From Streptomyces liliifuscus (GTDB lineage Bacteria > Actinomycetota > Actinomycetes > Streptomycetales > Streptomycetaceae), in assembly GCF_016598615.1 (NCBI RefSeq), contig NZ_CP066831.1, positions 7,688,001 through 7,752,000 on the forward strand: a stretch of 64,000 nt of DNA, in the 5' to 3' direction. This document shows, piece after piece, positions 35,091 to 44,600 of the stretch (position 1 is the stretch's first letter; each line of letters begins with the position of its first letter). Below the pieces are notes generated by a model, which did no database searches, had not been told where the DNA came from, and was given only the letters and a program-made list of their open reading frames with translations. A program made the translations under genes and the position numbers.

Positions 35091-36307
35091 CCCTGTGTGC
35101 TCTGCGCGAGCCACAGGTCGGGCCCGAACACCTCGTAGTGGATGTCGGCGGGCGCGACCCCCTTCTCGATCAGTCGGCCGCGTACCGCCCGCATGAAGGG
35201 CAGCGGACCGCACAGGTACGCGCGCGTGCCCGACGGGACCACCACTCCGGAGAGGTCGGCCAGACCCGTGCGGTCGGCCGGGTGGCCGGGCTCCGGGTGC
35301 TCGTACCAGAAGTGGGCCGACGCGTCCGGCAGCTTCGCGGTGTACGCCTCGTGCTCGGCGCGCAGGGCGTGCTCGGCGGGGGACCGGTCGGCGTGCACGA
35401 CGGTCACCTGGCCGCGGTGCCCGGTGACCGCGAGCTGCTCCAGCATGGCGATCACCGGGGTCACACCGATTCCGGCGGAGGCGAGGAGCACGGGCGTGTC
35501 CGCGTCGCCGTCGTCGTGGTGCAGGACGAGATCGCCGTACGGAGCCGACAGTTCGACCGTGCTGCCGGCGTGCACGCGCGCGTGGAGGTGGTTCGAGACC
35601 TCGCCGTCGGGCGTCGTACCGCCGTGGATCCGCTTCACCCCGATCCGGCGTACGGACGAGCCGGGGACCCCGACCAGGCTGTACTGCCGTATCTGACGGG
35701 CCCCGTCGGGCAGCTCCACGCGTACGGAGACGTACTGGCCGGGCCGGAAGTCCGGCGCGGGGGAGCCGTCGGCCGGACGCAGCAGGAAGGTGGCGACGTC
35801 CGCGGTCTCCTCGACGCGCTCGGCCACCTCCCACGTGCGCCAGCCGCCGCCTCCGCCGGTGGCCGCGCTCTCCTCGTACAGCCGCTTCTCGATGGCGATG
35901 AGCGCGTTCGCCATCAGCCAGTAGACGTCGGTCCAGGCGGCCGCAACCTCGGGGGTGACCGCCTCGCCCAGCACGTCGGCGATGGCGGCGAAGAGGTGCT
36001 CGTGGACGACGGGGTACTGCTCGGGGGCGATGCCCAGGGAGACGTGCTTGTGCGCGATGCGGCTCAGCATCGTGTCGGGCCGCTCGTCCGGCCGCTCGAC
36101 GAGCTGCGCGGCGAAGGCGGCGAAGGCGCCCGCCAGGGCCTGGCGCTGGGTGCCGGAGGCCTGGTTGCCGCGGTTGAAGAGGTCGCGCAGCAGCTCCGGG
36201 TGGGCCGCGAACAGTCCTTCGTAGAAGCGGTCGCTGATCTCTCCCAGGGCCGCGCCGACGGCGGGGAGGGTGGCGCGGACTGTGGCGGCGGACTGCTCGG
36301 ACAGCAT
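35084..36307 (-). CDS. hmp: Flavohemoprotein (nitric oxide dioxygenase) Hmp
   Basis: Hmp turns NO into nitrate using O2 and NAD(P)H. The 407 residues comprise a globin domain (1-138, proximal His near 85 in AHKHVSLGI), a FAD domain (RQYSLVG near 205) and a NAD domain (LLASAGIGVTPVIAMLEQL, later GPLPFMRAVRG). Length fits the family. The start at 36307 was chosen as the globin start; the open frame upstream crosses the operator. An 11-1-11 inverted repeat 38-61 bp before the ATG is the probable NsrR site. Confidence 0.95.
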   Translation of the reverse strand: MLSEQSAATVRATLPAVGAALGEISDRFYEGLFAAHPELLRDLFNRGNQASGTQRQALAGAFAAFAAQLVERPDERPDTMLSRIAHKHVSLGIAPEQYPVVHEHLFAAIADVLGEAVTPEVAAAWTDVYWLMANALIAIEKRLYEESAATGGGGGWRTWEVAERVEETADVATFLLRPADGSPAPDFRPGQYVSVRVELPDGARQIRQYSLVGVPGSSVRRIGVKRIHGGTTPDGEVSNHLHARVHAGSTVELSAPYGDLVLHHDDGDADTPVLLASAGIGVTPVIAMLEQLAVTGHRGQVTVVHADRSPAEHALRAEHEAYTAKLPDASAHFWYEHPEPGHPADRTGLADLSGVVVPSGTRAYLCGPLPFMRAVRGRLIEKGVAPADIHYEVFGPDLWLAQSTQGQ

Positions 36308-36344
36308 CTTGGCTCCTCGGGCTCGACTGCCCCGCACGGTAGTT

Positions 36345-36368
36345 AAATTGGTATCTGAAATGCAAGTT
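36345..36368. promoter_or_regulatory. Putative NsrR operator upstream of hmp
   Basis: AATTGGTATCT and AAATGCAAGTT (36346-36368) form an 11-1-11 imperfect inverted repeat with 7 of 11 matching positions, the architecture known for Streptomyces NsrR. It is an AT-rich island in a GC-rich region at promoter distance from hmp. Confidence 0.7.
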
Positions 36369-36630
36369 AAGAGGCAGGGGGTGAAGGGCGGGGGGTGAAG
36401 GGCGAGGAGAGACGGCGGTGGTCGGCCATTACATGTGCGGCACTCAACAGGCAAGATGGGCGTCAGAGCAGTACACCTGCCGTACGTGAGGCGTTCAGGC
36501 GGAGGTCGGCCGGGCGATCGAGGTCCGCAACGCGCATGAAATGCTGTTGTGGTGTGATGCGCAGGTGCCCGACCGCCTCCCTGGGACGGGAGCAGGCGGC
36601 CTGACCAGCAAGATTGGGTGGAAGCGGAAG
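36369..36630. other. Intergenic region between hmp and glnA2
   Basis: Together with the NsrR site this makes about 320 bp without a gene between divergent hmp and glnA2. It starts with a short direct repeat of GGGGTGAAGGGCG. No further operator could be identified with confidence. Confidence 0.55.
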
Positions 36631-37992
36631 ATGGACAAGCAGCAGGAGTTCGTGCTCCGTACGTTGGAAGAGCGCGACATCCGTTTCGTACGCCTGTGGT
36701 TCACGGACGTGCTGGGCTTCCTCAAATCCGTGGCCGTGGCCCCGGCCGAGCTGGAGCAGGCCTTCGACGAGGGCATCGGCTTCGACGGGTCGGCCATCGA
36801 GGGCTTCGCCCGCGTCTACGAGTCCGACATGATCGCCAAGCCGGACCCCTCGACCTTCCAGGTCCTTCCGTGGCGTGCGGAGGCCCCGGGCACGGCCCGG
36901 ATGTTCTGCGACATCCTCATGCCGGACGGCTCGCCGTCCTTCGCGGACCCGAGGTATGTGCTGAAGCGGGCCCTGGCCAAGGCCTCCGACCTGGGCTTCA
37001 CCTTCTACACCCACCCGGAGATCGAGTTCTTCCTGCTGAAGGACAAGCCGGTCGACGGCACGCGCCCGACCCCGGCCGACAACTCCGGCTACTTCGACCA
37101 CACCCCGCAGAACGTCGGCATGGACTTCCGCCGCCAGGCGATCACCATGCTGGAGTCGATGGGCATCTCGGTCGAGTTCTCCCACCACGAGGGCGCCCCC
37201 GGCCAGCAGGAGATCGACCTCCGCTACGCCGACGCGCTGTCGACGGCGGACAACATCATGACGTTCCGCCTGGTCATGAAGCAGGTGGCGCTGGAGCAGG
37301 GCGTGAACGCGACCTTCATGCCCAAGCCGTTCTCGGAGCACCCGGGCAGCGGCATGCACACGCACCTCTCGCTCTTCGAGGGCGACCGCAACGCCTTCTA
37401 CGAGTCGGGCTCCGAGTACCAGCTCTCCAAGGTCGGCCGCTCCTTCATCGCGGGCCTGCTGAAGCACGCTGCGGAGATCGCGGCGGTGACGAACCAGTGG
37501 GTCAACTCCTACAAGCGCATCTGGGGCGGCTCCGAGCGCACCGCGGGCGCCGGCGGCGAGGCCCCCTCGTACATCTGCTGGGGCCACAACAACCGCTCGG
37601 CCCTGGTCCGCGTCCCGATGTACAAGCCCGGCAAGACGGGCTCCGCGCGGGTGGAGGTCCGCTCCCTCGACTCGGGCGCGAACCCGTACCTGGCGTACGC
37701 GATGCTCCTCGCCGCCGGTCTCAAGGGCATCGAGGAGAGCTACGAGCTCCCGCCGGGCGCCGAGGACGACGTCTGGGCGCTCTCCGACGCCGAGCGCCGC
37801 GCGATGGGCATCGAGCCGCTTCCCCAGAACCTCGGCGAGGCCCTCTCCCTCATGGAGCGCAGCGACCTCGTCGCCGAAACCCTCGGCGAACACGTCTTCG
37901 ACTTCTTCCTCCGCAACAAGCGGGCGGAGTGGCACGAGTACCGCTCCGAAGTGACTGCTTTCGAGCTGCGGAAGAACCTGCCGGTGCTTTAG
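36631..37992 (+). CDS. glnA2: Glutamine synthetase-like protein, GlnA2 type
   Basis: This is a 453-residue type I glutamine synthetase-fold enzyme. The N-terminal beta-grasp has VRLWFTDVLGFLKSVAV. Metal and ATP residues appear in THPEIEFFL, HHEGAPGQQEIDLR, SGMHTHLSL, NRSALVRVP and RVEVRSLDSGANPYLA. The overall pattern is that of actinobacterial GlnA2, for which gamma-glutamylpolyamine synthetase activity has been described in S. coelicolor; classic GlnA is encoded elsewhere. Tyr371 (ESYELPP) sits where GSI-beta enzymes carry the adenylylated Tyr (NLYDLP). The ATG at 36631 follows GGAAG. A strong terminator follows. glnE lies 3.6 kb downstream on the same strand. Confidence 0.92.
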   Translation: MDKQQEFVLRTLEERDIRFVRLWFTDVLGFLKSVAVAPAELEQAFDEGIGFDGSAIEGFARVYESDMIAKPDPSTFQVLPWRAEAPGTARMFCDILMPDGSPSFADPRYVLKRALAKASDLGFTFYTHPEIEFFLLKDKPVDGTRPTPADNSGYFDHTPQNVGMDFRRQAITMLESMGISVEFSHHEGAPGQQEIDLRYADALSTADNIMTFRLVMKQVALEQGVNATFMPKPFSEHPGSGMHTHLSLFEGDRNAFYESGSEYQLSKVGRSFIAGLLKHAAEIAAVTNQWVNSYKRIWGGSERTAGAGGEAPSYICWGHNNRSALVRVPMYKPGKTGSARVEVRSLDSGANPYLAYAMLLAAGLKGIEESYELPPGAEDDVWALSDAERRAMGIEPLPQNLGEALSLMERSDLVAETLGEHVFDFFLRNKRAEWHEYRSEVTAFELRKNLPVL

Positions 37993-38063
37993 GGGCGGGT
38001 CGGAGGGCCTCCGACCCGCGTCGCTCCGCGACGACTGAGGCCGCGACAACTGAGGGAACGGCA

Positions 38064-38098
38064 CATGGGGCCGACGGTCACCGACCGTCGGCCCCATG
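38064..38098 (+). terminator. Perfect 16-bp terminator hairpin after glnA2
   Basis: CATGGGGCCGACGGTC pairs perfectly with its complement across a 3-nt loop (ACC). There is no T tract. It follows the glnA2 stop by about 70 bp. Confidence 0.9.
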
Positions 38099-38119
38099 GT
38101 GTTTCACGACACCGCCACG

Positions 38120-38412
38120 TCATCGTCGTGGTCCTGGCCCGTCACCGCCGAGCGGATCTTCCCGCAGGGCTTTCAGCGAGAGGGTGACCTGTCCTGAGCG
38201 CGTCTCGGTCAGGATCACCTCGGCGGCGATCCGCAGGCCCGCTTCGACGCACTCCGAGGGATGGGTGATCCGGGACCACGACCGCGGAGACGGTGCCGGT
38301 GACGATCTGTCCCCGTTCGATCGAGAGGAGAAAGGACCGCAAGGCCGGGTTCTCGCACGCTCGCGCGGAGAGGCAGAGCCGGTCCCGGCCCGACGATCTC
38401 CCACCGTCGGGT
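38120..38412 (-). pseudogene. Broken S1-domain RNA-binding protein gene
   Basis: Two minus-strand frames carry the two halves of one S1/OB-fold domain of the RpsA type. Frame one reads LCLSARACENPALRSFLLSIERGQIVTGTVSAVV (38389-38285 roughly), the first strands of S1. The other frame continues with SWSRITHPSECVEAG and VTLSLKALREDPL down to the stop at 38120; SW...HPSE and SLKA..EDP are the end of an S1 repeat. The middle (the usual FGAFVDLGGVDGLVHVSEL part) is missing at the frame junction. A stop precedes the first half with no start codon in between. It looks like a decayed gene with an internal deletion and frameshift. Confidence 0.7.
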
Positions 38413-38431
38413 CAGCCCATGAGCGGAACCG

Positions 38432-38872
38432 TCACGGTGTCTGTTCGGCCAGGTCCGTCATCAGTTTGTGGAGGGGCTTTGTGGCGCGCTCGCGGAATTC
38501 CTGGATGGCCCAGCCGTTGCCGTCCGGGTCTGTGAAGTGCATGAACGTGCCGCCGTCCTGGGGGGCGTACTGGACGGGCTCGCTGATCTCCAGGCCCCGG
38601 GCGGTCAACTCCTCGTAGGCCGCCTTGGCGTCCGCCACGACCAGCTGCAGACCGTGGTACGTGCCCGGCTGCGGCGTTCCCGTCGGGATGGGCACCCCGT
38701 CGGCGAGCACGATCGAACAGCCGGAACCGGGGGGCGTCAGCTGGACCACGCGGGCGCCCGGCATCACCTCGGTGTCGATGTCGACGTGGAATCCGACCTT
38801 GTCCTGGTAGAAAGCCTTCGCCCGGTCGATGTCGGTGACGGGAAGTGTGATCACTTCAAGGGCCATGTCCAT
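38432..38872 (-). CDS. VOC (glyoxalase/bleomycin resistance) family protein
   Basis: This is a 146-residue vicinal-oxygen-chelate protein with two beta-alpha-beta-beta-beta halves. LPVTDIDRAKAFYQDKVGFHVD starts the first, and LQLVVADAKAAYEELTARGLEI with FTDPDGNGWAIQEF ends the second. Metal-ligand positions are only partly kept (His in YHGLQLV, Glu in IQEF). AAAGGAG precedes the ATG at 38872. Substrate unknown; stand-alone resistance or small-molecule binding is typical for this class. Confidence 0.88.
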   Translation of the reverse strand: MDMALEVITLPVTDIDRAKAFYQDKVGFHVDIDTEVMPGARVVQLTPPGSGCSIVLADGVPIPTGTPQPGTYHGLQLVVADAKAAYEELTARGLEISEPVQYAPQDGGTFMHFTDPDGNGWAIQEFRERATKPLHKLMTDLAEQTP

Positions 38873-38953
38873 GGAGCGACTCCTTTGCCGTATGCATTGT
38901 CTTAGGCGTTCGTCGTAAGTGTTGTCGTAGGCGTTGTGCCGTCAGGTCGTGCG

Positions 38954-39466
38954 TCACGCGCGTGCGTCGAACCGCCAGCGGGTCTGGCTGAACGGCTCTC
39001 CCTTACCGAAGCCGAAAACGGTCCCGGGCGCCACCGAGAAGACGAGGGCCTTCCCGGCGCCGTGGTGGAAGTGCCCGTCGCCGACCTCGAAGTGCCAGAA
39101 ACTGCCGTACTTGCCCTCCCACGCCTCGGCCAGCGCGCGCAGCCTGTCGTCGTCGGACACCCGGACCGCCTCGCCCTCCACCACGAGGTCGTAACCCTTG
39201 TTCCAGGTGTTGGTGCCTGTGGTCAGTACGACGCGAGGGTTCAGCGCGAGGTTGCGCGCCTTGCGCTCCTCCGGCCCGGTGCAGAAGTGCAGCGCGCCCT
39301 CCGACCACACCGTGGGCAGCGGCGTGACGTGGGGCCGCCCGTCGGGGCGTACGGTCGAGATCCAGAACAGCTCGGCCTCGGCCAGCAGCGCCTCGGCCTC
39401 CGACCAGGGGCGTGCGGTGGCGGTCTCGTCGCTGTAGCGCGTGTCCAGCTCGGCCCGTGCTTCCAT
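38954..39466 (-). CDS. Pyridoxamine 5'-phosphate oxidase-family protein
   Basis: The 170 residues form a split beta-barrel flavin or F420-binding protein: ARPWSEAEALLAEAELFWISTVRPDGRPHVTPLPTVWSEGALHFCTGPEERKARNLALNPRVVLTTG is the typical N-terminal half. The C-terminal GTVFGFGKGEPFSQTRWRF is found in actinobacterial F420/FMN-binding members. The ATG at 39466 has GGAGGAG seven bases before it. It follows the VOC gene's direction with an 80-bp gap and may be co-transcribed. Confidence 0.87.
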   Translation of the reverse strand: MEARAELDTRYSDETATARPWSEAEALLAEAELFWISTVRPDGRPHVTPLPTVWSEGALHFCTGPEERKARNLALNPRVVLTTGTNTWNKGYDLVVEGEAVRVSDDDRLRALAEAWEGKYGSFWHFEVGDGHFHHGAGKALVFSVAPGTVFGFGKGEPFSQTRWRFDARA

Positions 39467-39636
39467 GAGCTCTCCTCCTGCGACTTGGCGGATGTCTGGA
39501 TGATTCCTCACCAGGACAGACCCCGCCCGGCGACGGAACTCATCGGTCCGGCGGACACCGAGAGGGCCGGCGATCACTGAGAGAACCGACAGTCATCGAG
39601 AGGGCCGACGGTCACCGAGAGGGCCCCGGCGGTCGG

Positions 39637-40395
39637 TCACAGGACCTCCGCCTCCGGGAACAGCCGGGCCACGGCGGCCGTCCGGCTCGACACGCCCAGC
39701 TTGCCGAAGGCGTTCTCCAGGTGCTTGCGCACGGTGCTCGGGGAGACGACGAGCTGCTCGGCGATCTGTGGGGTGGCCAGGCCGCGGGCCACGCAGCGCA
39801 GGACGTCCAGCTCGCGCCGGGTCAGCCGCACACGCGGTCCGCGCCTGAGGGCGGCCTCCTGGTAGAGCGTGTACAGGTGGGGTGCCATCAGCCGCAGCGT
39901 GGTCATCTCGTGCTCGGTGAAGGGCTTCGGGTCCTCGCGCAGGAGCTGGAAGACCCGGGTGCGGTTGGGCGCGGTGGGCAGGGCGACCGCCGCGATGCAC
40001 TTGAACGGGCTCAGACACTCGGTGTAGATCGGCAGGTTCATCAGCTCGCGCACCGACATGAAGTCCGTCATCTGGTGCGCCTCGGGACTGCTGTGCGGGC
40101 CCGCGACCCATGCGCACTGCAGATGCTGGTGCCGCCAGCGCCAGTACCCGTCCAGCGAGCCGTCGTCCCCGCCCATGTTGCCCCAGTTGTCGTACGGGGT
40201 CTCCTGCTCGTTGACGTGGATCCGCGTCGGGATGTCCAGCTCCGAGAAGCAGGCGCAGTCGCAGGGGACGAGGCGTTGCAGCCCGAGCAGCAGTGACCGC
40301 GGAGGTACCGCGTCCGAGAGGTCGTGGCGGGCCTCGTCGAGGATGTCCGCCATCCGTCGCAGGTGGGCCTCGGCCGTCGTGCCGGTCGCTGTCAT
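39637..40395 (-). CDS. LuxR-family transcriptional regulator
   Basis: This 252-residue protein has a C-terminal LuxR/GerE helix-turn-helix (about 185-245: LTRRELDVLRCVARGLATPQIAEQLVVSPSTVRKHLENAFGKLGVSSRTAAV). The N-terminal region is GAF-like (LQRLVPCDCACFSELD and MNLPIYTECLSPFKCIAAVALPTAPNRTRVFQL). There is no receiver domain. It is an orphan regulator with no neighbouring kinase. The ATG at 40395 has no strong Shine-Dalgarno. Confidence 0.88.
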   Translation of the reverse strand: MTATGTTAEAHLRRMADILDEARHDLSDAVPPRSLLLGLQRLVPCDCACFSELDIPTRIHVNEQETPYDNWGNMGGDDGSLDGYWRWRHQHLQCAWVAGPHSSPEAHQMTDFMSVRELMNLPIYTECLSPFKCIAAVALPTAPNRTRVFQLLREDPKPFTEHEMTTLRLMAPHLYTLYQEAALRRGPRVRLTRRELDVLRCVARGLATPQIAEQLVVSPSTVRKHLENAFGKLGVSSRTAAVARLFPEAEVL

Positions 40396-40602
40396 GACGG
40401 CCTCCCGGGGCCGGTTCTCACCTGTCGCGAATGTACGCCCCTTGCGTGCCGCTGCGGGCCGGAGATTCGCCAAATGACGAATGGGCCACGGCCGTTGGCG
40501 GGCGCAGTCTCGAAGACGACGGCCACCTCGGCCGTCGAAAGGGACAGAGGCATCGGAAGAGACAGAAGCAACAGCAGCTACAGAAGAGGCAAGGGGCATC
40601 CC

Positions 40603-41535
40603 ATGCATGCTCACCAGCGCACCCGTGACACTCGTACGCATCCGCACTCGCACCCGCACGAGCAACGCCAACTCCACTCGCACTCGTACCCGCGCCACCC
40701 CGTGGTCCTCGTCGGCGGAGTCACCGCCCTCGTCGCCGCACTGCTCGTCACCGGGTGCGACAGCGCGACCGACGCCACCACCGGGCCGGCGGCGGACGAC
40801 CCGGCGTTCTCGACCGTGCGGTTCGAGCTCGGTTCCCGCGGGGGAATCCAGGTCTCCGGGGCGTCCCGGGACACCGTCGCACCGGCAGGCGCCCACCCGG
40901 CGTCCGCGGGCCGGTCGCACGCGTTCGACCGGCCCGACGGCAGACTCCTGGTCGTGCTGAGGCACTGGCCCGAACCGGTCGTGGAGCGGGCCTCGCGCGG
41001 CCGGGCGTCGCGGTTGCCGCCGCTCGACGAAGCCGCGGTCGAGACCGCGTTCCTGGTCGACACCGCGAACTGGGTGCGGGCCGACCTCGACGGACACCCG
41101 CTGCGGTGGCTCCGCCGGGACACCATCCGGGTCGACACGACGAACGTCGCCATCGGGGACACCACCCGCCTCACGCTGTCGGCGCCGCACGGGGGTCGGT
41201 ACGGGCAGCCCACACCGCCGGCGGGCAACCGTTCGTGCGAGGGCCCGGACGACCGGGCCACGCGCGACGCGGTGCTCCCGGAGGTCGAGGCGGGCGCACC
41301 CGTCGCCGACGTACTGGCACGGCTGCGGGAACAGTGCCTCGACGTGCAGTACGCGTCGCTGCCGGGCAGCGCCCGCCCCGGCACCGTGGAACGGGTCCTG
41401 GTCCCGTTCGCCGGCCGGCCGGACACGCACGTGGCCGCGCCGCCCGGCGGCAGCATCGCGCTTCCGGGCCGTGCGGCGGGCAGCACGGTGCTCGTGGACC
41501 CGCGCCGACCGGCCACGATGGTCGTGGCGCGCTGA
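40603..41535 (+). CDS. Lipoprotein with His-rich N-terminal tail, unknown function
   Basis: This 310-residue protein opens with a His-rich stretch (His at 2, 4, 13, 15, 17, 19, 25, 27 and 32) before a lipoprotein signal (VVLVGGVTALVAALLVTGC). The mature part has no family I recognise. It contains Val- and Thr-rich strands (TRLTLSAPHGGRYGQ), two Cys (SCEGPDD and EQCLDVQYAS) and a C-terminal beta-rich half. AAGGGG precedes the ATG. Third-position G/C is high in this frame, which rules out the antisense reading. It lies 98 bp upstream of glnE in the same direction. Confidence 0.7.
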   Translation: MHAHQRTRDTRTHPHSHPHEQRQLHSHSYPRHPVVLVGGVTALVAALLVTGCDSATDATTGPAADDPAFSTVRFELGSRGGIQVSGASRDTVAPAGAHPASAGRSHAFDRPDGRLLVVLRHWPEPVVERASRGRASRLPPLDEAAVETAFLVDTANWVRADLDGHPLRWLRRDTIRVDTTNVAIGDTTRLTLSAPHGGRYGQPTPPAGNRSCEGPDDRATRDAVLPEVEAGAPVADVLARLREQCLDVQYASLPGSARPGTVERVLVPFAGRPDTHVAAPPGGSIALPGRAAGSTVLVDPRRPATMVVAR

Positions 41536-41632
41536 AACCGCTGTCCCGCGCTCGGGCGCTTCCCTCAGGCTCTCCGGTTAGGCTCAGGGCCGTACGACCT
41601 TGATCCGTGGGCGGAACCGGAGGCCGGGGATG

Positions 41633-44600
41633 ATGACGCCGGGGCGCAGGAGCAGTACCTTCACGCGGCTGCTGCGGCACGGTTTCACCGATCCGTCCGC
41701 CGCCGAGCGGCTCATGGAGAGCGCGGAACTCGCGCCGATACGGAACGACCCGGTGCTGCTCGACGCGCTCGGCGCCACCGCCGACCCCGACCTGGCGCTG
41801 CTCGGGCTCGTACGGCTCGTCGAGGCGCAGGACGGCCACACGGCCCAGCGGGAGCTGCTCGACACGCTGATCGCGGCCAAGCCGTTGCGCGACCGGCTGC
41901 TCGGGGTGCTCGGCGCGTCCGCCGCGCTCGGCGACCACCTCGCGAGGCATCCGCTCGACTGGCAGGTCCTCGTGATGTACGAGCCGCAGGACCTGCACCC
42001 GGGCACCGCGGAGTTCGAACGCGGGCTCGCCGAGGCCACCGACCCCGTGACGCTGCGCGTCGCCTACCGGCGGTGCCTGCTGTCCATCGCGGCGCGTGAC
42101 GTGTGCGGGACGACCGATGTCGCGCAGACCGCCGCCGAGCTCGCCGATCTCGCGACCGCCACTCTGCGGGCCGCGCTCACCATCGCGCGGACGGCCGCCC
42201 CCGAGGACGCCGCGATGTGCCGGCTCGCGGTGATCGCCATGGGCAAGTGCGGGGGACACGAGCTCAATTACGTCTCCGACGTCGATGTCATCTTCGTCGG
42301 GGAGGCCGTCGACGGGGCCGACGAGGGCAAGGCACTGCGGGCCGCCACTCGGCTTGCCTCGCATCTGATGCGGATCTGTTCCGAGACCACGGTGGAGGGG
42401 ACGATCTGGCCCGTCGACGCCAATCTTCGGCCCGAGGGGCGCAATGGGCCGCTTGTTCGGACCCTCAGCAGCCATCTCGCCTATTACCAGCGGTGGGCCA
42501 AGACCTGGGAGTTCCAGGCCCTGTTGAAAGCCCGGCCCGTTGCCGGGGACGTCGAACTGGGGGAGTCGTACGTCGCCACGCTCGCGCCGCTCGTCTGGCA
42601 GGCCGCCGAGCGGGACAACTTCGTCCCCGACGTGCAGAAGATGCGGCGGCGGGTCGTCGAGAACATCCCCGTCGCCGAGATCGAGCGCGAGCTGAAGCTC
42701 GGTCCCGGCGGTCTGCGGGACGTGGAATTCGCCGTGCAGCTGCTGCAGTTGGTGCACGGGCGGGCCGACACGTCGTTGCGCAGCGGGACCACGCTGGACG
42801 CCCTGAAGGCGCTGGCCGCGGGCGGGTACGTGGGGCGCGTCGACGCAGTGCTGCTCGACGACGCCTACCGGTTCCTGCGTTCAATGGAGCACCGCATACA
42901 GCTCTTCCGGCTGCGGCGTACGCACCTCGTGCCCGAGGACGACGCCGATCTGCGGCGTATCGGGCGGTCGTTGGGGCTGCGCACCGACCCCATCGGCGAG
43001 CTGAACCGGGAGTGGAAGCGGCATGCCTCCGTGGTGCGGCGGCTGCACGAGAAGCTCTTCTACCGGCCGTTGCTCGACGCCGTCGCCCAACTCGCGCCCG
43101 GCGAGAGCCGGTTGAGTACGAACGCGGCGCGGGAGCGGCTGGTGGCGCTGGGGTATGCCGATCCTGCCGCCGCGTTGCGGCATCTGGAGGCGCTCGCCTC
43201 CGGGGTCTCCCGCAAGGCCGCCATCCAACGGACCCTGCTGCCCGTGCTGTTGGGGTGGTTCGCCGACTCCGCCGACCCCGACGCCGGGTTGTTCAACTTC
43301 CGCAAGGTGTCCGACGCGCTGGGCAAGACCCCTTGGTATCTGCGCCTGTTGAGGGACGAAGGGGCCGCCGCCGAGAATCTCGCCCGGGTGCTGTCCGCCG
43401 GACGGCTGGCGCCCGACCTGCTGATGCGGGCGCCCGAGGCCGTGGCGCTGCTCGGGGACGGGGACGGCGGCGGGCTCGAACCCCGCAGCCGGGCCCATCT
43501 GGAGCAGGAGATCCTCGCGGCCGTCGGGCGCGCCAGCGGGGGCGAGGCCGCGGTCACCGCCGCGCGTGGCGTGCGGCGGCGGGAGCTGTTCCGTACGGCC
43601 GCCATCGACATCGTGAACTCCTACGGGACCGAGGAGACGCCGGCCAAGGCCGACCAGGGTGCGTTGGTGGATCTGGTCGGCGGGGCCGTCTCGGATCTGA
43701 CGGCGGCGACGCTCGCGGGCACGTTGCGGGCCGTGGTGCGGGACGGGTGGGGGGATGACCTGCCCACCCGGTTCGCGGTCATCGGGATGGGGCGCTTCGG
43801 GGGGCACGAGCTCGGATACGGGTCCGATGCGGATGTGCTGTTCGTGCATGAGCCCCGGGAAGGGGTTGATGAGCAGGAGGCCTCCCGGGCCGCCAATTCC
43901 GTTGTCTCCGAGATGCGGCGGTTGTTGGAGGTTTCCAGTGCCGATCCGCCGTTGTTGATCGACGCGGATCTGCGGCCCGAGGGGAAGTCCGGGCCGCTGG
44001 TGCGGACGTTGAAGTCGTACGAGGCGTACTACCGGCGGTGGTCTCTCGTGTGGGAGGCCCATGCGTTGCTGCGGGCCGAAGTCGTCGCCGGGGACGAGGA
44101 GTTGGGGCGGCGGTTCATCGAGCTGGTTGATCCGTTGAGGTATCCGGCGGAGGGGCTCGGCGAGGATGCCGTGCGGGAGATCCGGCGGTTGAAGGCCCGG
44201 ATGGAGTCCGAGCGGATGCCTCGCGGGGCGGATCCGACGTTGCACACCAAGCTGGGGCGGGGTGGGCTGTCTGATGTGGAGTGGACTGTTCAGCTGCTTC
44301 AGCTGCGGCACGGGTGGGAGGAGCCGGGGTTGCGCACCACTCGTACGCGGGAGGCTCTTGCGGCGGCCTGTGCGGCGGAGTTGATCTCCGGTGAGGACGC
44401 TTCGACTCTGGACGAGGCTTGGGTTCTTGCCACTCGGGTGCGTAACGCCGTGATGCTGGTTCGGGGGCGGGCCGGGGACACGTTCCCTTCTGACGGGCGT
44501 GAACTTGCTGCCGTGGGGCGGTACTTGGGGTATGGGCCGGGGCATGTGGGGGACATGCTCGATGACTATCGGCGTACTACTCGGCGGGCTCGGGCTGTTG

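Noticed and set aside
40611-41516. Antisense frame to the His-rich lipoprotein gene
   Set aside because: Codon bias favours the plus strand, which also has a Shine-Dalgarno and a lipoprotein signal.
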